A DNA stretch of 39,815 nucleotides from an uncultured Verrucomicrobiales bacterium (GTDB lineage: Bacteria > Verrucomicrobiota > Verrucomicrobiae > Limisphaerales > CANJSG01). The notes beneath the pieces are model-generated. The model was not told where the DNA came from, searched no databases, and saw only the letters and a program-made list of their open reading frames with translations. The stretch spans positions 1 through 39,815 of the forward strand of contig CAMLMI010000004.1 in the NCBI GenBank assembly GCA_946480965.1, in the 5' to 3' direction. Both the position numbers and the translations under genes were made by a program. Positions 1 to 7,595 of this stretch are shown here, one piece after another; position 1 is the stretch's first letter, and every line of letters starts with the position of its first letter.

Positions 1-12
1 GATTCGCGGAAT

Positions 13-330
13 TTAGACGGTGCTTTTCGGCTCGCACTTCTCAAGCTTTCTGAATCTTCCGTCATAGATCTTGTCCAGCGGGATACCAACGAGCAACGCG
101 CCAAGAACTCCGCCAAGCAGCCACCAATCGCCGCTGAAACGAGAATAGCAGTAAAGACCGACTGGCACCCCTCCGACACCGGTCATGGCGAACTGCCGCA
201 CCCACGACATGGCTGTGCAGCGAAAGCGCGACTGCTGCTGACAACGGGGGCAAACATGGCGACCCATGGGGGACCGCAAATAACGTTCCCACGTCAGTGG
301 GAACTCGTGGCTGCAATGCGGGCATTTCAT
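13..330 (-). CDS. small membrane protein with N-terminal zinc ribbon
   Basis: A 105-residue protein that I do not recognise by name. Two CxxC pairs near the N-terminus (CPHC at residues 3-6 and CPRC at about 27-30) form a zinc ribbon. They are followed by two hydrophobic stretches (about 48-62 and 70-86), so it is probably a membrane-anchored metal-binding protein with a basic C-terminal tail. The ATG is the only sensible start, because the first zinc knuckle begins at residue 3. It lies 52 bp downstream of a second zinc-ribbon gene on the same strand, so the two may be co-transcribed. Function unknown; the coding call rests on the domain layout. Confidence 0.7.
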   Translation of the reverse strand: MKCPHCSHEFPLTWERYLRSPMGRHVCPRCQQQSRFRCTAMSWVRQFAMTGVGGVPVGLYCYSRFSGDWWLLGGVLGALLVGIPLDKIYDGRFRKLEKCEPKSTV

Positions 331-382
331 GGATCACTTGGCATAGCCGCCTTCTCAACGGCTCAGATCGGGGCATTCTGGC

Positions 383-607
383 TTACGCTTCTTTCGCATA
401 GGATTCGAGGAAACCGCATGTGGAGCACCGGAAGCTTTGAATGGGATAGTGCTCCTTGTTTTTGATCTTAACCCCAAATGACCAGACTGGGCTTTCGGGC
501 ACCCCGCCAACCCAACGCGTAACCTGTCGCCCAGCTTCCGTCTGCTCCAGGATAAACCCCGGCTGCATGGAACCTCCGCATTTGGGACATGTCGCTTTCT
601 CGCTCAT
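383..607 (-). CDS. small zinc-ribbon protein (DUF6487-like)
   Basis: About 74 residues. Two CxxC knuckles frame the protein (CPKC near residue 7 and CSTC near 63), enclosing a short segment with tryptophans and a lysine patch. The pattern resembles the small DUF6487-type zinc ribbons, an assignment made from memory of the pattern only. The ORF extends 15 codons upstream to 652, but the second Met (MSEKATCP) starts directly before the first knuckle and is the more economical start. No strong Shine-Dalgarno is visible before either. Probably a nucleic-acid- or protein-binding accessory protein; no specific role can be given. Confidence 0.65.
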   Translation of the reverse strand: MSEKATCPKCGGSMQPGFILEQTEAGRQVTRWVGGVPESPVWSFGVKIKNKEHYPIQSFRCSTCGFLESYAKEA

Positions 608-750
608 AAAATGCGTAATGACCAACCGGTGGCGGACGATGGTCTTCTTCAAAGGTTCACGCTGCCCTCGGCCAATCTCTCGACATTCTTCTCGCTGTCG
701 AAGCGGATCTGAACACTAAGACCACCGCGATCTCAGCTACGTTCGAAGCT

Positions 751-2226
751 CTAGGACTTGGTCACCGCTTCCAGGGCGGGATCGGTTTTCAGCGCGAGGA
801 AGAACCCGCGCGCCTTGGCCAGGGTTTCGTCGTGTTCGGCTTCGGGCACGGAGTCGGCCACAATGCCGGCCCCGGCGTGGTAGTGGGCCGCGCCGTCCTT
901 CACCACGGCGGTGCGGATGGCGATGTTGAGCTGGCTCTCGCGGTTGAAGCCCAAGTAGCCGATGGCCCCGCAATAGGGCCCGCGCGTCACCGGCTCCAGC
1001 TCGTCGATGATCTCCATCGCGCGGATCTTCGGTGCGCCGGTGATGCTTCCGCCGGGGAAACAACTGGCGAACGCGGCGAAGTGGGTCACGTCCGGGCGCA
1101 AGCGGCCCTCAACTGTGGAGACGAGGTGGTGGACCTGGGCGAAACGTTCGAGACGGAAGAGATCGGGCACCTGCACGGAACCGTATTCGCAGACGCGGCC
1201 AAGGTCGTTGCGCAGCAGATCGGTGATCATGACCAGCTCGGCCAGTTCCTTGGGGCTGGTCTGGAGTTCGTAGGCGAGTTGGGCGTCGCGCACGGGATCG
1301 GCCGAACGCGGGCGCGTTCCCTTGATGGGCCGGGTCTGGATGTGCGCGCCGCTTAGACGGAGGAACATCTCGGGCGAGGCGGAGGCGACCTGGAATTCCC
1401 CGCAGTCGAGATAGGCGGAGAAAGGCGCGGGCGACTGTTCGGAGAGCTGGCGATAGAGGTTCCAACCCCCGGGGCTCCACGGCGCGCTGAAGCGCTGGGA
1501 GAGGTTCACCTGGTAGATGTCGCCGGTGCGGATGTAGCTCTGGCAGCGGCGGACGCGGGCGATGAATTCGTCGCGGGAGAGATTGGAGCGGGGGGTGGGC
1601 TCCGGACTGCTGATGCCGGATGCCGGATGCCGGATGCCGGAGGGCTCCGCAGGTTCGGTGGCGAGCTTGGCTTTCCAGAAGTCCAGCGCCGCAGCGGCAG
1701 TCGTTTCGTTTCGCGAACCGTCGGGCTCCAGACCGGTCGCCACGATCCAGACCTTGTCCTGCCGGTGGTCGAAGACGACGAGGCTACCGTAGAAGCCGAC
1801 GTGACAATCGGGCAGTTCCAGGTCGTTGACGGCTTTTCGCGGCAGGCGCGGCTCGACGAAGTTCTTCAGGTCATAGCCCCAGTAGCCGAAGCAGCCGCCG
1901 AGCGGGAACGGCAGGTCGAGCTCGTCCAGCAACTCGAAGCGGGCCATGAGCGCGTCGAGGAGCTGCCAGGGATTGCCGAACTGCTGCGGGGGTAGGGCGA
2001 AGGTTTCTTCCCGCACTTCGCAGACGGAACCGCTGGAGCGGAAGGTGACGAGCGGCCGGGCGGCCACGAAGGAGTAGCGCGCCTGCGCCAGCTCGAACTG
2101 CCGGCTGCGCAGCAGCACGATGCCGGGTTCGCCCGCCAGGGCCGCGACGAGCGATTCCGGTGTGTGGCCGGTGGCGGTTTCCTGGACGATGGGGCGCATG
2201 GTCTTGGGGTCCGAAGACGTGGACAT
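751..2226 (-). CDS. pabB: aminodeoxychorismate synthase component I
   Basis: Converts chorismate plus ammonia to 4-amino-4-deoxychorismate, the first step toward p-aminobenzoate and folate, in the cytoplasm. The protein is about 491 residues, normal for the family. An N-terminal anthranilate-synthase-I-like domain is followed by the chorismate-binding domain with PIKGTRPR, in which the Lys replaces the Ala of most TrpE proteins and marks PabB. GSITGAPK and a C-terminal HAGAGIVADS motif are also present. The frame is open upstream to 2631, but that extension overlaps the divergent scpA start and is low-complexity; MSTSS at 2226 or MRPIV at 2199 is the likely start. The inter-domain linker contains a heptamer tandem repeat (1612-1639). 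No glutaminase (pabA) partner lies nearby. Confidence 0.93.
   Translation of the reverse strand: MSTSSDPKTMRPIVQETATGHTPESLVAALAGEPGIVLLRSRQFELAQARYSFVAARPLVTFRSSGSVCEVREETFALPPQQFGNPWQLLDALMARFELLDELDLPFPLGGCFGYWGYDLKNFVEPRLPRKAVNDLELPDCHVGFYGSLVVFDHRQDKVWIVATGLEPDGSRNETTAAAALDFWKAKLATEPAEPSGIRHPASGISSPEPTPRSNLSRDEFIARVRRCQSYIRTGDIYQVNLSQRFSAPWSPGGWNLYRQLSEQSPAPFSAYLDCGEFQVASASPEMFLRLSGAHIQTRPIKGTRPRSADPVRDAQLAYELQTSPKELAELVMITDLLRNDLGRVCEYGSVQVPDLFRLERFAQVHHLVSTVEGRLRPDVTHFAAFASCFPGGSITGAPKIRAMEIIDELEPVTRGPYCGAIGYLGFNRESQLNIAIRTAVVKDGAAHYHAGAGIVADSVPEAEHDETLAKARGFFLALKTDPALEAVTKS
1612..1639 (+). repeat. GATGCCG heptamer x4 inside pabB
   Basis: Four perfect head-to-tail copies of GATGCCG (CGGCATC in the pabB mRNA). 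Three units equal 21 bp, so the array stays in frame and encodes a seven-residue period (S-G-I-R-H-P-A). It sits in the linker between the two PabB domains. A near-identical four-unit array lies in the aas-like gene at 31545-31572. Confidence 0.95.
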
Positions 2227-2545
2227 GGAACCACGGAAAACCCCGGCTGAACACCTCGGGATTTGGGCAGAAGAGGTAGGGCGATGGCTCCCGCCGAGCC
2301 GCCTTGGGGCGAACTCCGTTCGAGAGAGTTTCACTGGCGACTCCAGAGCGTCCTGGAGTTGCCAGAGCAGCGGTCGCGTCGTCAATGGGTCCAACGGCGG
2401 CTCGGCCGGAGCCGTCGCCCTGCCCCTTCCGGCTGAAACAGCCGCCAGTCGCTGCGTCGGCCTTGCAGAGCGGACTTCCCCCGTTGCCAAACATTTCCCC
2501 GGGGGCCTAATCTCCGCGCCCGGTTCACCCGTCCCGGTCGCACGC
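2227..2545. other. divergent pabB/scpA intergenic region
   Basis: 319 bp between two divergent genes; it must hold both promoters, but I see no convincing -35/-10 pair. One hairpin stands out: an 11-bp stem at 2336-2346 / 2353-2363 (GGCGACTCCAG against CTGGAGTTGCC, one mismatch) with a 6-base loop. Long ORFs crossing it are extensions of pabB and scpA and look non-coding. Confidence 0.6.
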
Positions 2546-3355
2546 ATGTCCGAATACACGGTCAAGTTCGAGGTCTTCGAGGGCCCGCTCGACCTCCTCC
2601 TGTATCTCATCAGGAAGGAGGAAGTGGACATCTATGAGGTGAACCTGACGAAGCTCGCCAGCCAGTTCGTCGAGTATCTGGAGGTGATGCGGATGCTGGA
2701 CCTCGACATCGCCGGCGAGTTCCTCGTGATGGCCACCACGCTCATGTATATCAAGAGCCGGGAGCTGTTGCCGAAGGATCTCCAGACCGCGCCGGAGGAA
2801 GAGGAGGAGGGCGAGGACCCGCGTTGGGAACTCATCCGCCAGCTCGTCGAATACAAGAAGTTCAAGGACGCCGCCGCCCAGATGCAGCGCCTGGAACTGG
2901 AGGCCGAGAACACCTACCCGCGCCTGCCCGGCAAGCCCGCCTTTCTCCAGTTGGAGGAACCCGCGCCGCAGAAGCTGGACGTCTCGCTCTTCGACCTCGT
3001 CAACGCGGTCAACTCGATCCTCAAGCGCGTCAACAAACGCGAGGATCTGCGCGAGATCTTCGAGGACAAGTGGACCGTCTCGGAGAAGATCGAGCAGCTC
3101 ATGGAGCTGACCTCCGCGCAGCCGTTGGTGCGTTTCACCGATCTCTTCGCGAAGGCGGAATCCAAGACGGAGGTGGTCTGCATCTTCCTCGCGTTGCTGG
3201 AGCTGATCCGCATGAAGCGCCTCGTCTGCGTGCAGCCCGATCAGTTCGGGGAGATCGAGATCCGCACCAACCCGAATCCCGCCGTCACTTTGGCCACCCC
3301 CGTCCAGCTCGACGCCGAGCCCGCCGTCGAACCGACCGAACCCGCCGCTCCCTGA
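2546..3355 (+). CDS. scpA: segregation and condensation protein A
   Basis: The kleisin subunit of bacterial condensin, which bridges SMC heads with ScpB and compacts origins for segregation. About 269 residues, typical length. The family-defining start is present (YTVKFEVFEGPLDLLLYLIRKEEVDIYEV), followed by FLVMATTLMYIKSRELLP, an acidic linker (Glu-rich, about residues 82-90) and a C-terminal winged-helix region (VRFTDLF...VVCIFLALLELIRMKRL). An upstream in-frame extension to 2120 is rejected because family homology begins at this ATG. The next gene, scpB, starts 1 bp after the stop, so the two are translationally linked. Confidence 0.95.
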   Translation: MSEYTVKFEVFEGPLDLLLYLIRKEEVDIYEVNLTKLASQFVEYLEVMRMLDLDIAGEFLVMATTLMYIKSRELLPKDLQTAPEEEEEGEDPRWELIRQLVEYKKFKDAAAQMQRLELEAENTYPRLPGKPAFLQLEEPAPQKLDVSLFDLVNAVNSILKRVNKREDLREIFEDKWTVSEKIEQLMELTSAQPLVRFTDLFAKAESKTEVVCIFLALLELIRMKRLVCVQPDQFGEIEIRTNPNPAVTLATPVQLDAEPAVEPTEPAAP

Positions 3356-3356
3356 C

Positions 3357-4205
3357 ATGGAACTGGAACTCGTCCTCGAATCCATCCTCTTCGCCGCCCA
3401 GAAGCCGCTCAGTCCGCGCGAGCTGCGCGACGTGCTGAAGAACGCCGCCGCCACGCTGCCCGAAGACGCCCCGGAGACGCCGGTGAAGGCCTTCGCCAAG
3501 ACGAAGGAAGAGGAGATCGTCGCCGCGTTGGAAGCGCTCCAGCAGATCCATGCCGCCAGCGGCCGCACCTTCCGCCTGGCCTGCATCGGCGGCTCCTGGC
3601 AGTTCGTCAGCCAGCCCGACTACGCGCCGTGGATCATGGCGCTCGTGGGCCAGAAGCCGCGGCCGCCGCGCCTCACGCAGCCCGCATTGGAAACGCTCAC
3701 GATCATCGCCTACCGCCAACCGATCACCCGCGCGGAGATCGAACAGGTGCGCGGCGTGGCGGTGGACGGCGTGATGGGCACGCTGGTGGAGCGCGGGTTG
3801 GTCGAGCAGGCCGGTCGCGCGGAAGTCATCGGCCGCCCGATGATGTATGCGACCACGCCGCTCTTCCTCGAATACTTCGGGCTGCGTTCGCTCGAAGACC
3901 TGCCGTCGGCCGACGAGCTGCGAAGGATCCCCGTGACCCGCCCCGAGAAGCTGGAAACGGCCGATGCCGCGCCCACCCAGCCCGACCTCGCCGTGGCGCC
4001 TCCGGCGGAACTGATGGGCGAAGCGGTCGTCGCGGAAGCGACGGGGGAAGCGCCTACCAGCGTCGAAGAAGCCGCTGCGCCAACCGAAGAACCCGCGTCG
4101 GAACCTGCAGCCGAAGCTGCGGAGCCCACCGAAACAGAAGCGGAGGTCGAAGAAACTCCGTCCAGCAATGACGCTCCGTCCGGGGAGAATCCGCCGACGG
4201 CCTGA
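3357..4205 (+). CDS. scpB: segregation and condensation protein B
   Basis: Winged-helix partner of ScpA in the SMC complex. The N-terminal about 185 residues hold the two winged-helix domains with typical motifs (ESILFAAQKPLS; TLTIIAYRQPITRAEIEQVRGV; ERGLVEQAGRAEVIGRPMMYATT; FLEYFGLRSLEDLP). The last about 95 residues are a low-complexity tail rich in Glu, Ala, Pro and Thr, probably disordered and longer than in model ScpB proteins. It starts 1 bp after scpA. A PIN-toxin gene follows 12 bp downstream, so the operon probably continues. Confidence 0.94.
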   Translation: MELELVLESILFAAQKPLSPRELRDVLKNAAATLPEDAPETPVKAFAKTKEEEIVAALEALQQIHAASGRTFRLACIGGSWQFVSQPDYAPWIMALVGQKPRPPRLTQPALETLTIIAYRQPITRAEIEQVRGVAVDGVMGTLVERGLVEQAGRAEVIGRPMMYATTPLFLEYFGLRSLEDLPSADELRRIPVTRPEKLETADAAPTQPDLAVAPPAELMGEAVVAEATGEAPTSVEEAAAPTEEPASEPAAEAAEPTETEAEVEETPSSNDAPSGENPPTA

Positions 4206-4217
4206 TCCCGCCGCCCC

Positions 4218-4691
4218 GTGCGCGCCACCGTTTACATCGAGACCACGATTCCGAGCTATTTGGCGGCGCGGCCTTCCAACGTCTTCACCGAGCAAGCCAT
4301 GCAAGGGGCGACAAAACTCTGGTGGGACACAAAGCGCGGAGACTTTGACCTCTACTCATCAGAAGAGGATTTCCGCGAAGCCGCCCGGGGCGATGAAGGC
4401 GCAGCCAAGCGGCGGCTAGAGTTTCTCGATGGGATTCCGTTGCTACCGGTGCTCCCGGCGGTCCGGGATCTCACCCGGCATCTGGTTTCCACCGGATTGA
4501 TTCCGGCGAAGGTGGAGTCCGACGCCCTTCACTTGGCCCTGGCCGCAGTGCATGGGATAGACATCCTGCTGACTTGGAATTGCCGCCATTTGGCCAACCC
4601 GGTGATGCAGGAAAAATATCGCGAGGCTCTGCGGAGATTTGGCTATGTTCTTCCGGGCATGGCTTCGCCCCAACAGCTCCTGAACCTATGA
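4218..4691 (+). CDS. PIN-domain ribonuclease toxin (VapC-like)
   Basis: 157 residues, GTG start. The N-terminal YIETTIPSYL is typical of a PIN subfamily in which the first metal-binding acid is Glu. A second acidic position lies in the ESDALHLALAAVHG helix, and LLTWNCRHLAN stands at the final motif, where many PINs have Asp. Such proteins cleave RNA and are held in check by an adjacent antitoxin. The stop overlaps the next ATG (ATGA at 4688-4691). The pair sits inside a housekeeping operon between scpB and pheA. The toxin precedes the antitoxin, the reverse of the commonest VapBC order. Activity is inferred, not shown. Confidence 0.8.
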   Translation: MRATVYIETTIPSYLAARPSNVFTEQAMQGATKLWWDTKRGDFDLYSSEEDFREAARGDEGAAKRRLEFLDGIPLLPVLPAVRDLTRHLVSTGLIPAKVESDALHLALAAVHGIDILLTWNCRHLANPVMQEKYREALRRFGYVLPGMASPQQLLNL

Positions 4692-4915
4692 AACAGCCGT
4701 CCTATGCCTCCCCGGCGGGAGAATCGACCCTCGACGAGGTCCGCCGGATCAAGGAGGAGATCGCCGCCGGTCATCGGTTCGACGTGGACGCGATGATCGA
4801 CAGCCTCCTCGAAGCCGAGGCGCGGCATCCCGAACGTTACGTGGATCTGTCCAAGCGCCGGGACAACGCGGGTCTTGCCTTGAACGATGCCCCTTCGCCC
4901 CAGAAGCAGCCATGA
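4688..4915 (+). CDS. probable antitoxin partner of the PIN toxin
   Basis: 75 residues starting at the ATG overlapping the toxin stop. The centre (LDEVRRIKEEIAAGHRFDVD) resembles small proteins that follow 'ETTIPSYL' PIN toxins, which share a 'VR.I.E.I...F..D...' helix. There is no recognisable DNA-binding fold, so any autoregulation cannot be read from the sequence. Its stop overlaps the pheA start (ATGA at 4912-4915). The assignment rests mainly on position, size and this weak motif resemblance. A longer in-frame ORF beginning at 4574 is rejected because it overlaps the toxin domain. Confidence 0.6.
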   Translation: MKQPSYASPAGESTLDEVRRIKEEIAAGHRFDVDAMIDSLLEAEARHPERYVDLSKRRDNAGLALNDAPSPQKQP

Positions 4916-5973
4916 GCCTCTCCGACCACCGCCAAGCCATCGACCAGCTCGACGCCCAGATCGTCCGGCTGCTGAACCAGCGCACCGAACACGTTCTGGC
5001 CATCGGTGCCCTGAAGCACAAGCACGGGGCCGAGATCTACGCGCCCGACCGCGAGCGCGCCGTGTTCCAGCGTGTCTGCAAGCACAACGAGGGGCCCATC
5101 ACCGACGAGTCCCTCCGCGCCATCTACCGCGAGATCATGTCCAGCGCCCTTTCGCTGGAGAAGGCCATGACCATCGCCTACCTCGGGCCCGAGGCCACCT
5201 TCACCCAACAGGCGGCGCTCCGGAAGTTCGGCAACAGCCTCAAATACTCCGCCACCCGCACCATCGCCGAGGTCTTCCAGGAAGTGTCCCGGGGCCGCGC
5301 CGACTACGGCGTCGTGCCGGTGGAGAATTCCAGCGAGGGCGTCGTGACCAACACGCTCGACGTCTTCGTGGACAGCCCGCTCAAGATCGTCGCGCAGATC
5401 GTCCTGCCCATCCAGCAGTGCCTCATGGGCAAGGGCAAACGGGAACAGATCAAGAAACTCTACGTCCATCCACAGAGCCTGGCCCAGTGCCGGGGCTGGA
5501 TCCAGAAACACCTGCCCGACGCGGAGATCGTGGAGACTTCGTCGAACGCCCGTTCCGCCCAGCTCGCCGCCGCCGAGAAGAACGCCGCCTCCATCGGCGG
5601 ATTGCTCGCCGCCGAGAAATACGGTCTGCCCATCCTGGAGCACGACATCCAGGACAACGCCGGCAACGCCACCCGTTTCCTCGTCCTCGGCCGCCAATGC
5701 AGCGCGCCCACCGGCAAGGACCGCACCAGCCTCATGATCAGCATCGCCGACGAAGTGGGGGCCCTGCACAAGGCGCTCGCCCCGTTCCGCCGCTACAAGC
5801 TGAACATGACGAAGATCGAATCCAGGCCCAGCAAGCGGAAGCCCTGGGAATACTACTTCTTCGTCGATTGCGACGGCCACTTCCAGGACCGCAAGGTCGC
5901 CGCCGCCATCCAGGCGCTGGAGGAACACTGCGCCCTCGTGAAGATCCTCGGGAGCTATCCGAACTCGGATTGA
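4912..5973 (+). CDS. pheA: bifunctional chorismate mutase / prephenate dehydratase
   Basis: P-protein that converts chorismate to prephenate and then to phenylpyruvate, the phenylalanine branch. 353 residues. The AroQ-type chorismate mutase occupies about 1-85 (LDAQIVRLLNQR...IYREIMS). The prephenate dehydratase domain runs from YLGPEATFTQQAA to NATRFLVLG, with the TRF motif. A C-terminal ACT domain carries the allosteric signatures GALHKAL and ESRPSKRKPWEYYFFVD, implying phenylalanine feedback. Its start overlaps the antitoxin stop, so its translation may be coupled to the toxin-antitoxin pair, which is unusual. pabB, which uses the same substrate, lies upstream on the other strand. Confidence 0.95.
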   Translation: MSLSDHRQAIDQLDAQIVRLLNQRTEHVLAIGALKHKHGAEIYAPDRERAVFQRVCKHNEGPITDESLRAIYREIMSSALSLEKAMTIAYLGPEATFTQQAALRKFGNSLKYSATRTIAEVFQEVSRGRADYGVVPVENSSEGVVTNTLDVFVDSPLKIVAQIVLPIQQCLMGKGKREQIKKLYVHPQSLAQCRGWIQKHLPDAEIVETSSNARSAQLAAAEKNAASIGGLLAAEKYGLPILEHDIQDNAGNATRFLVLGRQCSAPTGKDRTSLMISIADEVGALHKALAPFRRYKLNMTKIESRPSKRKPWEYYFFVDCDGHFQDRKVAAAIQALEEHCALVKILGSYPNSD

Positions 5974-5999
5974 TCCGCCGCCGGTTCCCTCGTCCTCGT

Positions 6000-6064
6000 C
6001 TTCCTCTTCGTCTCGACTCCGAGGCGCGGGGACAAGGACGGGGAGGATGACGAAGAGGAGGAAG
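6000..6064. repeat. purine/pyrimidine-rich inverted repeat between convergent genes
   Basis: CTTCCTCTTCGTC at 6000-6012 pairs with GACGAAGAGGAGGAAG at 6049-6064 with a 3-base bulge. The surrounding strand is nearly pure pyrimidine on the left and purine on the right. It lies between the ends of convergent pheA and the AIM24-like gene, where a bidirectional transcription end would be useful, but there is no T-run. Confidence 0.55.
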
Positions 6065-6082
6065 AATCGGACGTTACAGTTC

Positions 6083-6883
6083 TCAGCTGTTGTCGCCGTC
6101 CAGGAACCCGCCCAAGCCGCCGAGCAACGAGCCTTCGCCCTTGCCGCCGCTGCCGGTCTGCGGCGCGGCGCGATGGATGCGGTCGGCCAAGCGGCTGAAC
6201 GGAAGCGACTGCAGCCAGACGCGGCCCGGCCCGCGCAGCGTCGCGAAGAACAGGCCTTCTCCGCCGAAGAACGCCGTCTTGATCTTGCCCACGTATTGGA
6301 TGTCGTAGCTGACCGAGGGCTGAAAGGCCACGATGCAGCCGGTGTCCACGCGCAGCGTTTCACCGGGCGTCAGCAGCTTCTCGCGCAAAGTGCCGCCGGC
6401 ATGGACGAAGGCCAGCCCGTCGCCCTGGAGCCGCTGCATGATGAAGCCCTCGCCGCCGAAGAGACCGGCGCCGATCTTCCGGTTGAAGGCGATCCCCAGC
6501 GACACGCCCTTGGCCGCGCAGAGGAAGGAGTCCTTCTGCGCGATCAGCTCGCCGCCGATCTGGCTCAACTGGATGGGCAGGATCTTGCCGGGATACGGCG
6601 CGGCGAAGGCCACCTTGCGCTTACCGGCCGCCTGGTTCTGGAAGACCGTGGTGAAGAGCGACTCGCCGGTGATCAACCTTTTGCCCGCGCCCATCAGCTT
6701 GTTGAAGAAGCCGCCCGTCTGCTGGCTGCCGTCGCCGAAGATCGTCTCCATGTCGATCCCCTCCTCCATATACATCATGGCCCCGGCCTCCGCGACGGCG
6801 GCTTCCTGCGGGTCCAGCTCCACCTCGACGAACTGCATCTCGCTGCCGTGGATCTCGTAATCGACTTCGTGCATCTGGTTCAT
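6083..6883 (-). CDS. AIM24 / TIGR00266 family protein
   Basis: 266 residues. The glycine-rich beta repeats and motifs ([24 protein letters not shown]-like '[13 protein letters not shown]'; [32 protein letters not shown]) match the AIM24/TIGR00266 family of double-stranded beta-helix proteins. Their biochemical role is poorly known; the yeast member is mitochondrial. The C-terminus ([20 protein letters not shown]) is a flexible Gly-rich tail. The frame is open far upstream to 8044, but only this ATG precedes family homology; an alternative start three codons in (6874) is possible. It is divergent from the GbsR-type regulator, 142 bp apart. Confidence 0.88.
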   Translation of the reverse strand: MNQMHEVDYEIHGSEMQFVEVELDPQEAAVAEAGAMMYMEEGIDMETIFGDGSQQTGGFFNKLMGAGKRLITGESLFTTVFQNQAAGKRKVAFAAPYPGKILPIQLSQIGGELIAQKDSFLCAAKGVSLGIAFNRKIGAGLFGGEGFIMQRLQGDGLAFVHAGGTLREKLLTPGETLRVDTGCIVAFQPSVSYDIQYVGKIKTAFFGGEGLFFATLRGPGRVWLQSLPFSRLADRIHRAAPQTGSGGKGEGSLLGGLGGFLDGDNS

Positions 6884-6982
6884 AGTTCTGTGGCCGTGAC
6901 GTTCCGCAAAGCCGGGGCGGTTCGTCAACTGGACGGAGACCGGCTTTTTCCACCGCCGCAGCCTCCCGGAGCGAACCCGGGC

Positions 6983-7011
6983 TTGACGCCCAACCGTAAA
7001 TTCCGTTATTT
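6983..7011 (+). promoter_or_regulatory. sigma70-like promoter of the gbsR-type gene
   Basis: TTGACG (6983-6988), a 17-bp spacer, and TTATTT (7006-7011). The expected transcript start at about 7018 is only about 8 bases before the ATG at 7026, so the mRNA would be nearly leaderless. No Shine-Dalgarno is present. Confidence 0.6.
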
Positions 7012-7027
7012 CTGTCTTCACAGAAAT
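7008..7027. promoter_or_regulatory. palindromic operator, copy 1
   Basis: ATTTCTGT-CTTC-ACAGAAAT: 8-bp perfect arms with a 4-bp spacer, overlapping the -10 box, the likely transcript start and the start codon of the regulator gene. The same core (TTTCTGT-N4-ACAGAAA) recurs at 7578-7595 before the next gene. Position and dyad size fit a winged-helix dimer of the GbsR/MarR type and suggest autorepression. Confidence 0.75.
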
Positions 7028-7559
7028 GAAGAAACTCTCGCCAGTCGAAGAACGGTTCATCCTCCACTGGGGCGAGATGGGCGTCCGCTGGGGGATCAAC
7101 CGCACCGTCGCCCAGATCCATTCGCTGCTCTTCGTCTCCCCCCGCCCGCTCCACGCCGAGGAGATCTGCGAGACCCTCGGCGTCGCCCGCTCCAACGTGA
7201 GCAACAGCCTCAAGGAGCTCCAGAACTGGCGCATCGTGAAGGTCGTGCACGTGAAGGGCGACCGGCGCGACCACTTCGAATCCATCCAGGATGTCTGGGA
7301 GCTCTTCCGCGTGGTGCTCGACGAGCGGAAACGCCGCGAGATCGATCCCACCCTCGAAGTCCTGCGCGAATGCATCGACCAGGCCGCGAAGGACAAGGAG
7401 ACGAGCGAACACACCGAGCAGCGCCTGCGCGAGCTGCACGGCTTCTTCGAGACCACCAACAGCTGGTATGAACAGGTCCGCAAACTGCCGGTCGCGGCCC
7501 TGACCAAGTTCCTGAAGCTCGGCGACAAGGCGGTGAAACTGCTCGGCCTCGGCGGCTGA
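7026..7559 (+). CDS. GbsR/MarR-type transcriptional regulator
   Basis: 177 residues. A winged helix-turn-helix ([35 protein letters not shown], then a wing with [11 protein letters not shown]) is preceded by an [10 protein letters not shown] helix and followed by long helices for dimerisation, the COG1510/GbsR arrangement. Known members respond to small organic ligands such as choline or betaines, and the ligand here is unknown. The gene overlaps a palindrome at its start, and a second copy sits at the next gene. Its stop codon lies in a terminator-like hairpin. It probably represses itself and the downstream lipid locus. Confidence 0.88.
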   Translation: MKKLSPVEERFILHWGEMGVRWGINRTVAQIHSLLFVSPRPLHAEEICETLGVARSNVSNSLKELQNWRIVKVVHVKGDRRDHFESIQDVWELFRVVLDERKRREIDPTLEVLRECIDQAAKDKETSEHTEQRLRELHGFFETTNSWYEQVRKLPVAALTKFLKLGDKAVKLLGLGG

Positions 7560-7568
7560 GTTTTTTTT
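7542..7568 (+). terminator. terminator-like hairpin at the end of the regulator gene
   Basis: A 7-bp stem with one G-T wobble (7542-7548 with 7554-7560, loop 7549-7553) followed at once by eight T's (7561-7568). It includes the regulator's stop codon. Only 14 bp then separate it from the next start, so downstream expression needs read-through or an internal promoter. Confidence 0.65.
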
Positions 7569-7577
7569 AAGGAGAAA

Positions 7578-7595
7578 TTTCTGTGACTACAGAAA
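7578..7595. promoter_or_regulatory. palindromic operator, copy 2
   Basis: TTTCTGT-GACT-ACAGAAA, the same 7-bp arms and 4-bp spacer as copy 1. It starts 4 bp after the AAGGAG ribosome site (7569-7574) and covers the GTG start (7583). Bound protein could block elongation. In mRNA the dyad would also fold over the start codon. Confidence 0.75.

Noticed and set aside
2120..2545. 142-codon upstream extension of scpA
   Set aside because: ScpA homology begins exactly at the ATG at 2546, and the extension overlaps pabB antisense.
2227..2631. N-terminal extension of pabB overlapping scpA
   Set aside because: Family homology starts downstream; the extension is antisense to the conserved scpA N-terminus.
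4837..6363. 508-codon ORF opposite pheA
   Set aside because: Antisense shadow of pheA; no motif or signal.
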